From contig MU646498.1 in the NCBI GenBank assembly GCA_026770585.1, positions 176,161 to 189,508 on the forward strand: a stretch of 13,348 bases of DNA, in the 5' to 3' direction. Under the pieces are notes generated by a model. The model saw nothing but the letters and a program-made list of their open reading frames with translations, was not told the origin of the DNA and made no database searches. Each line of letters starts with the position of its first letter. The first letter of the stretch is position 1. Below are positions 10,260 through 13,348 of the stretch, piece by piece. The translations under genes were made by a program, and so were the position numbers. The DNA comes from Baffinella frigidus. Taxonomy: Eukaryota > Cryptophyceae > Cryptomonadales > Baffinellaceae.

Positions 10260-12967
10260 CTATTTATGGTTTAGGGTTTAGGGTTTGGGGTTTGGGGTTT
10301 AGGGGTTGGGGTTTGGGGTTTGGGGTTTAGGGTTTAGGGTTTAGGGTTTAGGGTTCAGGGTTTGGGGTTTAGGTTTTAGGGTTTAGGGTTCAGGGTTTGG
10401 GATTTAGGGTTTGGGGTTTAGGGTTTGGGAGCCGCCCCATCCTCGGCGGCTGGAGGGATTAGGGGTTGGATGTTAGGGGTTAGGGGTTAGGGGTTAGGGG
10501 CTTAGGGGGTTAGGTTGCAGGATGTAGGCTTCAGGGTGGAGGATTTAGGGTTCGGGTACAAATCCGGGAGCTTTCGGAAAGCCCCTTCTCTCCACGCCAG
10601 AGGGCTCGAAACATCCACTTTTGACATCTTTCAGGGGAAATCCCCTGAATACTTAAGTCAACGACGGCAGATCTGGCATGGATACCCCCCTCAAGAGTGA
10701 GGCGGGCGTGGTCTTCGATGTGAGTGTAATGCAAAACACCAAAGCACCAAAGGATGTATGGGGGGCGTGGCCTCACGTGTTCGCAAGATGCCCTTGGACC
10801 CTGTGCCTCTCTGCTGCTGGACGGCGTCCTTCGGAGTTTCTGGTATAGGGTTTCGGGTTTCGGGTTTCGGGTTTCGGGTTTCGGGTTTCGGGTTTATGGT
10901 TCAGGCTTTATGGTTTATGGTTTAGGGTTTAGGGTGTAGGGGTGAGGGTGTTGGGTGGGACCGCTACGAGTGGGGGTGGGGGTTAGGAGTTGGGGTTTGG
11001 GGTTAGGAGTAAGGGTGTGGGGTTTGGAGTTTGGGGTGCAGAAAGCTCTTTCCTCTCGTTCCTCTCGAGTGCCTAAACCTTAGACCCTCAACCCTAACCC
11101 CTAATCCCTAATCCCCCAACCCCAAACCCCCAACTCTAAACCCGAACTCCGAACCCCGAACCCCTGCCCCCAACCCCCAACCCCGGACCCCTGGAAGACG
11201 CACCTCCCGCCTCTGCGGCGGGTGCGGCGGGTCAGGACCGGCAGGGTGCGGCGGGTGAGGACCGGCAGGGTGCGGCGGGTGAGGACCGGCAGGGTCCTAA
11301 ATTTAGGTCTTGTCGCTTTGGGGTTATTCAAAATCCTTTCGAAGTCCGCTGTGTGGTTTACGTCCCATACATAGTTCCGTTTCGCACGTCCTATAAATAC
11401 ACTCCAAGTTGCAGTTTGCGGCCCCTGACCCCCTAGAAGACGCACCCTGACCCCCCTAGAACTCTGTGGCCCCTGACCCCCTGAGAGACGCACCCTGACC
11501 CCCTAGAACTTCATCTCGGAAGATGAACGAATCAGTTCCTTTTTAATCGGAAGTTGGATAGGAGAAATTAGTTAGCGCATAGTAAACTCAATCATGCCTC
11601 CTAATAAAATAAAAACGCTAATTAGGGAACTGATTCAGTTATCTTTCGAGATGAAACTCTGCGGCCCTTGACCCCCTGGAAGACGCACCTGCCGCCCCGG
11701 CCGCGCTGGCGCGGCGCGCCTGTGCAAGCTCTTTCTTCTCCTTCTTCTCGAGTGCCACTCGCTTCTCCTCCTCCTTTGGGGTTTGGGGTTGGGGGTTTGG
11801 GGTTTGGGGTGTGGGGTTTGGGGTCATCGAAGGCTGCGCGTTCATTTTCTGCTGCTGCCCCTGGTCGAGGGTTGAGGGTTGAGGGTTGAGGGTCGAGGGT
11901 TGAGGGTTGAGGGTTTGGGGTTTGTGGCGCGCCGCTGAAAGCTCTCTCTTCTCCTTCTTTTCGAGGGCCGCTCGCTTCTCCTCCTCCTTCAGGGTTTGGG
12001 GTTTGGGGTGTAGGGTTTGGGTTTTAGGGTGTTAAGGTTTTAGGGTTTTATGATTTTAGGGGTGTGGAGTTTGGGGTGTGGGGTGTGGGGTTTGGGGTGT
12101 GGGGTAAGGGGCCAGGGGTGTGGAGTGTGGGGTGTGGGGTGTGGGGTGTGGGGTGTGGGGTGTGGGGTTTGGGGTTCGGGGTTCGGGGTTCGGGGTTTGG
12201 GGTTTGAGGTTTGGGGTTTGGGGTTCGGGGTTCGGGGTTCGGGGTTTGGGGTTTGGGGTTTAGGGTCCGGACCCTAAACCTCAAACCCCAAACCCCACAC
12301 CCCACACCCAAACCCCAAAAGAGGTGTACCTCTTCGGAGTCGTGCTCGTCGTCGTAGTCTCCTGGGTGCACCTGCGTTGGGGTTTAGTGTTTAGTGTTTC
12401 GTGTTTCGTGTTTCGTGTTTGGTATTTCGTGTTTAGTGTTTACTGTTTAGGTTTCGGATTTAGTGTTTAGTGTTTAGTGTTTCGGGTTTAGAGTTTCGGG
12501 TTTAGAGTTTGGGTTTAGGATTTAGGGTTTAGGTTTAGGTTTAGGTTTAGGGTTTAGGTTTAGGTTTAAGTTCAGGTTTAGGTTTAGGTTTAGGTAACGA
12601 GGGCAATTATGGAAAGCGGCGCTGCTCCAATGTTGCCCCCTGAAGTTTTGGGGTTTGGGATCTGAGGTTTGGGGTTTGGGGTTTGGACCTTTGACAGGCC
12701 ACTAGCCGCAAGCCAACCTCGGCCCGAGGCTTGCTGCTTCAGCCGTGGGTGTGCTTTCGCCTGCTTTCGGGCTTGGGGTTTAGGGTTCAGGGTTTAGGGT
12801 TTGGGGTTCAGGGTTCAGGGTTTAGGGTTTAGATTTCAGGGTTCAGGGTTTAGGGTTTAGGGTTCAGGGTTCAGGGTTTAGGGTTTAGGGTTTAGGGAAT
12901 AGGGTTTCGCCTTCGGGCGCAGCTCGTCCACTTTCAAGAGCTCGTCCACTTTCGTGTCGCGCCCCTT
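10206..12967 (-). CDS. Candidate minus-strand gene for a charged, coiled-coil-like protein
   Basis: A series of short open segments with plausible splice sites reads on the minus strand. In order of transcription they are 12967-12911, 12760-12689, 12371-12330, 11986-11933, 11773-11720 (or to 11689), 11072-11037 and a terminal 10259-10206. Most fit phase 0. They encode Lys/Glu/Arg-rich sequence (VDELLKVDEL, DYDDEHDSEE, EEEKRVALEKKEKKEL, RLEERRREG), the kind found in long coiled coils and highly charged nuclear or cytoskeletal proteins. I recognise no family and assign no function. Introns are telomere-like repeats in the C-rich sense orientation, as in the plus-strand gene. Several donors would have to be GC rather than GT. 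The first exon and the start codon are not identified. Confidence 0.45.
10263..10430 (-). repeat. G-strand telomere-like array
   Basis: TTTAGGG, TTTGGGG and TTCAGGG units on the plus strand, so CCCTAAA in the minus sense. This is the first block right of the apparent strand switch. Confidence 0.9.
10431..10560 (-). repeat. Hairpin and TTAGGGG repeats
   Basis: AGCCGCC, CCATCCTC, GGCGGCT forms a 7-bp stem at about 10430-10451. It is followed by a block of (GGGGTTA)n, a variant not used elsewhere, and then mixed G-rich repeat to about 10555. Confidence 0.7.
10561..10839 (-). other. Long minus-strand open stretch, uncertain
   Basis: From a plausible acceptor ATACCAG|AAACTCCG (at 10840-10842) the minus strand stays open for about 100 codons until a TGA in telomere-like repeat. 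The first part, KLRRTPSSSREAQ, is basic and could be an exon ending at CAGG|GTCC (10800). The rest (LHYTHIEDHARLTLEGGIHA...) has no recognisable motif. Confidence 0.25.
10848..11036 (-). repeat. G-strand telomere-like arrays
   Basis: A TTTCGGG block (10853-10892), then TTTAGGG/TTTATGG, then degenerate GGGGTTAGGAGT-type repeat to 11036. Confidence 0.85.
11037..11072 (-). pseudogene. KE-rich exon, copy 3 (degenerate)
   Basis: Acceptor TTTAG|GCA then ALERNERKELSA. It aligns with VALEKKEKKELAQ of the copy at 11773. Shorter, lacking the EEEKR lead. The repeats before its acceptor are in the opposite (G-rich sense) orientation. Probably a decayed duplicate; an active exon is possible. Confidence 0.5.
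11074..11190 (+). repeat. C-strand repeat patch
   Basis: CCTAAACCTTAGACCCTCAA then CCCTAATCCCTAATCC and AACCCC units. It is an exception to the G-strand orientation of the right half. Confidence 0.8.
11222..11293. repeat. 24-bp minisatellite, three units
   Basis: GTGCGGCGGGTGAGGACCGG-CAGG, starting 11222, 11246 and 11270. One C/G difference (GTCAGG against GTGAGG). The 24-bp period keeps frame (RRTLPVLT on the minus strand), but no exon structure supports coding. Confidence 0.9.
11412..11690. repeat. 47-bp minisatellite split by an insertion
   Basis: Units contain TGCGGCCCCTGACCCCCTAG then AAGACGCACCCTGACCCCCTAGA, at about 11415, 11461 (47 bp) and, after the element at 11511-11654, at 11655. 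In the minus sense the unit includes GGTGCGTCTTCCAGGGGGTC, the donor of the KE-rich exon at 11689, so it is a tandem duplication of an exon-intron junction. Confidence 0.8.
11511..11654. mobile_element. MITE-like element, family D, with target duplication
   Basis: A 144-bp element starting TCATCTCGGAAGATGAACGA then ATCAGTTCC, and ending in the complement GGAACTGATTCAGTTATCTT then TCGAGATGA. About 30-bp ends with few mismatches. AACT flanks both sides (11507-11510, 11655-11658). The paralogous 47-bp unit at 11456-11466 (CTAGAACTCTG) has a single AACT and no element: an empty site. Confidence 0.9.
11689..11773 (-). CDS. KE-rich exon, copy 2 (best-formed)
   Basis: Acceptor CCCAAAG|GAG opens EEEKRVALEKKEKKELAQ then ARRASAAGAAG, to a GT donor GGCAG|GTGCGT at 11689 (85 bp). 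A shorter phase 0 version stops at CACAG|GCGCGCC (11720) with a GC donor. Highly charged with heptad-compatible Leu/Val spacing. It is one of three related segments (11037, 11689, 11933) and the only one with a GT donor. Confidence 0.5.
11776..11822 (-). repeat. TTTGGGG repeat block
   Basis: Plus-strand GGGGTTT units between KE exon copies 1 and 2 (CCCCAAA in sense), running up to the acceptor of copy 2. Confidence 0.85.
11864..11925 (-). repeat. GGGTTGA repeat block
   Basis: About eight 7-bp units GGGTTGA/GGGTCGA then GGGTTTGGGGTTTG. TTGAGGG is another homogenised variant of the same heptamer. Confidence 0.9.
11933..11986 (-). CDS. KE-rich exon, copy 1
   Basis: Acceptor CCTGAAG|GAG opens EEEKRAALEKKEKRELSA (18 codons, phase 0). 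It differs from copy 2 at four or five residues, largely conservative (V to A, K to R). The likely donor would be GCG|GCGCGCC; no GT donor is nearby. Mostly conservative differences suggest it has been, or is, translated. Confidence 0.45.
11991..12300 (-). repeat. G-strand telomere-like array with head-to-head junction
   Basis: TTTGGGG, TGTGGGG and TTCGGGG blocks on the plus strand switch at 12268/12269 to CCCTAAA/CCCCAAA through GGGTCCGGACCC. The arms flanking the switch pair for 21 bp with one mismatch. The array is the intron downstream of the exon at 12330-12371 in the minus sense. Confidence 0.9.
12330..12371 (-). CDS. Acidic exon of minus-strand gene
   Basis: Acceptor AACGCAG|GTG and donor GAAGAG|GTACAC bound 14 codons, VHPGDYDDEHDSEE, phase 0. 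Both splice sites are good and the segment is unique sequence in a sea of repeat. The acidic stretch would join directly to EEEKR of the next exon candidate. The start AGGTGCACC equals the 9-bp repeat flanking intron 1 of the plus-strand gene. Confidence 0.55.
12378..12598 (-). repeat. TTTAGTG/TTTCGTG and TTTAGG repeat blocks
   Basis: First a block of GTGTTTA/GTGTTTC heptamers (12384-12480), then mixed, then a block of the 6-bp unit TTTAGG (about 12520-12594). Two variants not seen elsewhere in the window, each locally homogeneous. Confidence 0.9.
12599..12639 (-). other. Possible small exon, weak
   Basis: Unique sequence with acceptor AACTTCAG|GGGG and a possible donor CCCTC|GTTACC on the minus strand. 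Only non-zero phases are open (GNIGAAPLSIIAL or QHWSSAAFHNCPR), which does not fit the phase 0 pattern of the neighbours. Confidence 0.25.
12650..12686 (-). repeat. TTTGGGG repeat block
   Basis: GGGGTTTGGGATCTGAGGTT then TGGGGTTTGGGGTTTGGACC. Lies just downstream of the exon at 12689 in the minus sense. Confidence 0.85.
12689..12760 (-). CDS. Basic exon of minus-strand gene
   Basis: Acceptor CGAAAGCAG|GCG and donor TCAAAG|GTCCAA bound 24 codons, phase 0 at both ends: AKAHPRLKQQASGRGWLAAS then GLSK. The acceptor closely resembles that of the plus-strand exon at 4000 (GAAAGCAG|GAT). Basic, no recognised motif. Confidence 0.45.
12774..12905 (-). repeat. TTTAGGG/TTCAGGG array
   Basis: Alternating TTTAGGG and TTCAGGG units on the plus strand (CCCTAAA/CCCTGAA in the minus sense) between two exon candidates. 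Confidence 0.9.
12911..12967 (-). CDS. Exon with duplicated KVDEL motif, minus strand
   Basis: Acceptor TTCCCAG|AAG opens KGRDTKVDELLKVDELRPK (19 codons, phase 0). The donor would be CCGAAG|GCGAAA, a GC donor. The 14-mer AAAGTGGACGAGCT occurs twice within the exon, giving KVDELL-KVDEL. KVDEL here is internal and is not an ER-retention signal. Confidence 0.45.
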
Positions 12968-12996
12968 CTGGGAAATGGGGGGGGAGGGGGGCTTAG

Positions 12997-13170
12997 TGTC
13001 AAGCAACTGATGCATTATTGTAAAAAACAAAAATGCATAGAAAGAAGGCTCGAGTGTAAAGCGACTGCTGCAGACTTTGCAGAGCGGGAGGGGTGTTATT
13101 GGAAAGTAACTGATGCATTATTGTAAAGCAACTGGCACAGCGAGAGAGAAGGCTCGACTGTAAAGCAACC
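12997..13170. repeat. Two tandem units, period about 104 bp
   Basis: AAGCAACTGATGCATTATTG at 13001 recurs (one change) at 13104; GAAGGCTCGAGTGTAAAGCG at about 13044 recurs at 13148. TGTAAAGCAAC-like phrases recur inside. No coding potential. Confidence 0.75.
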
Positions 13171-13348
13171 CACACAGTGGACTACGGACCTTTCATCAAA
13201 AGTCAACTTACCTGTGGACAGTTAACTTCAAGGGGTTTCTGATGCAAACTTGGTCACGTTACCGCTAAATCTAGGGGTCCCGAAACCCTCGAAGCCCACC
13301 GTGCGGTGACGCAGAGGCAGAGAAAACGCGTTGCGGAGCAAAGGGGGG
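13171..13348. other. Unassigned right end
   Basis: No feature is recognised. CCTCGAAGCCCACCGTGCGG (13287-13306) resembles CCTCGAAGCCTACCGTGTGG (4966-4985) in intron 5 of the plus-strand gene, suggesting a small dispersed repeat. Confidence 0.4.

Noticed and set aside
12911-12967. KVDEL as an ER-retention signal
   Set aside because: It is internal, occurs twice through a 14-bp duplication, and is followed by more coding sequence. It is also in the minus-strand gene, not the PDI-like gene.
1-13348. tRNA, rRNA, transposase or reverse transcriptase genes
   Set aside because: I looked for conserved tRNA arms and for transposase or RT motifs in the translated frames and saw none. Covariance-model and profile searches could not be run.

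Overview
This is eukaryotic nuclear DNA, most likely from a repeat-rich, intron-rich protist or alga. Every convincing coding segment is a short exon (about 40-90 bp) between long repetitive introns with GT-AG (possibly some GC-AG) borders. Much of the intron sequence is degenerate 7-bp telomere-like repeat of the TTTAGGG type (CCCTAAA, CCCCAAA, CCCGAAA, CCCTGAA on the other strand). TTTAGGG-type telomeres occur in the green lineage, dinoflagellates and other algae, and AG|G at both intron ends recalls dinoflagellate and introner-type introns. I cannot fix the lineage from the sequence alone. No rRNA, tRNA, prokaryotic operon, phage gene or transposase is visible.

Left half (about 1.6-5.5 kb, + strand): one gene for a thioredoxin-fold, protein-disulfide-isomerase-like protein is spread over at least five exons, all phase 0: 1608-1673 (CGHC active site), 1873-1950, 2744-2830 (GYPT cis-proline loop), 4000-4053 and 4877-4945, with a possible last exon at 5501-5518. 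Its N-terminal exons are not recognisable here. Its introns contain partial, decayed copies of its own exons (one with CGNC instead of CGHC), minisatellites and several short palindromic elements.

Middle (5.5-10.2 kb): no gene I can name. It holds non-autonomous inverted-repeat (MITE-like) elements, direct and inverted duplications, a long GA microsatellite, a 700-bp block of degenerate C-strand telomere-like repeat (8172-8880), and one unrecognised 81-codon open frame (9045-9290).

Right half (10.2-13.0 kb, - strand): a set of short exon candidates reads on the minus strand. They encode charged, Lys/Glu/Arg-rich, probably coiled-coil sequence, including three related copies of one KE-rich exon and a possible terminal exon ending at a stop at 10206. 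This gene and the thioredoxin-fold gene would be convergent.

The most striking pattern is that the telomere-like repeats are oriented with transcription. They read C-rich (CCCNAAA) in the sense direction immediately upstream of most exon acceptors on both strands, and switch strand where the genes switch. Intron 1 is bounded by a 9-bp direct repeat (AGGTGCACC), as if a block of telomere-like repeat had been inserted with duplication of its target. At least six families of 100-145 bp inverted-repeat elements are present. One has a 4-bp target duplication and an empty paralogous site 47 bp away; another keeps an internal hairpin through compensating changes in three copies.
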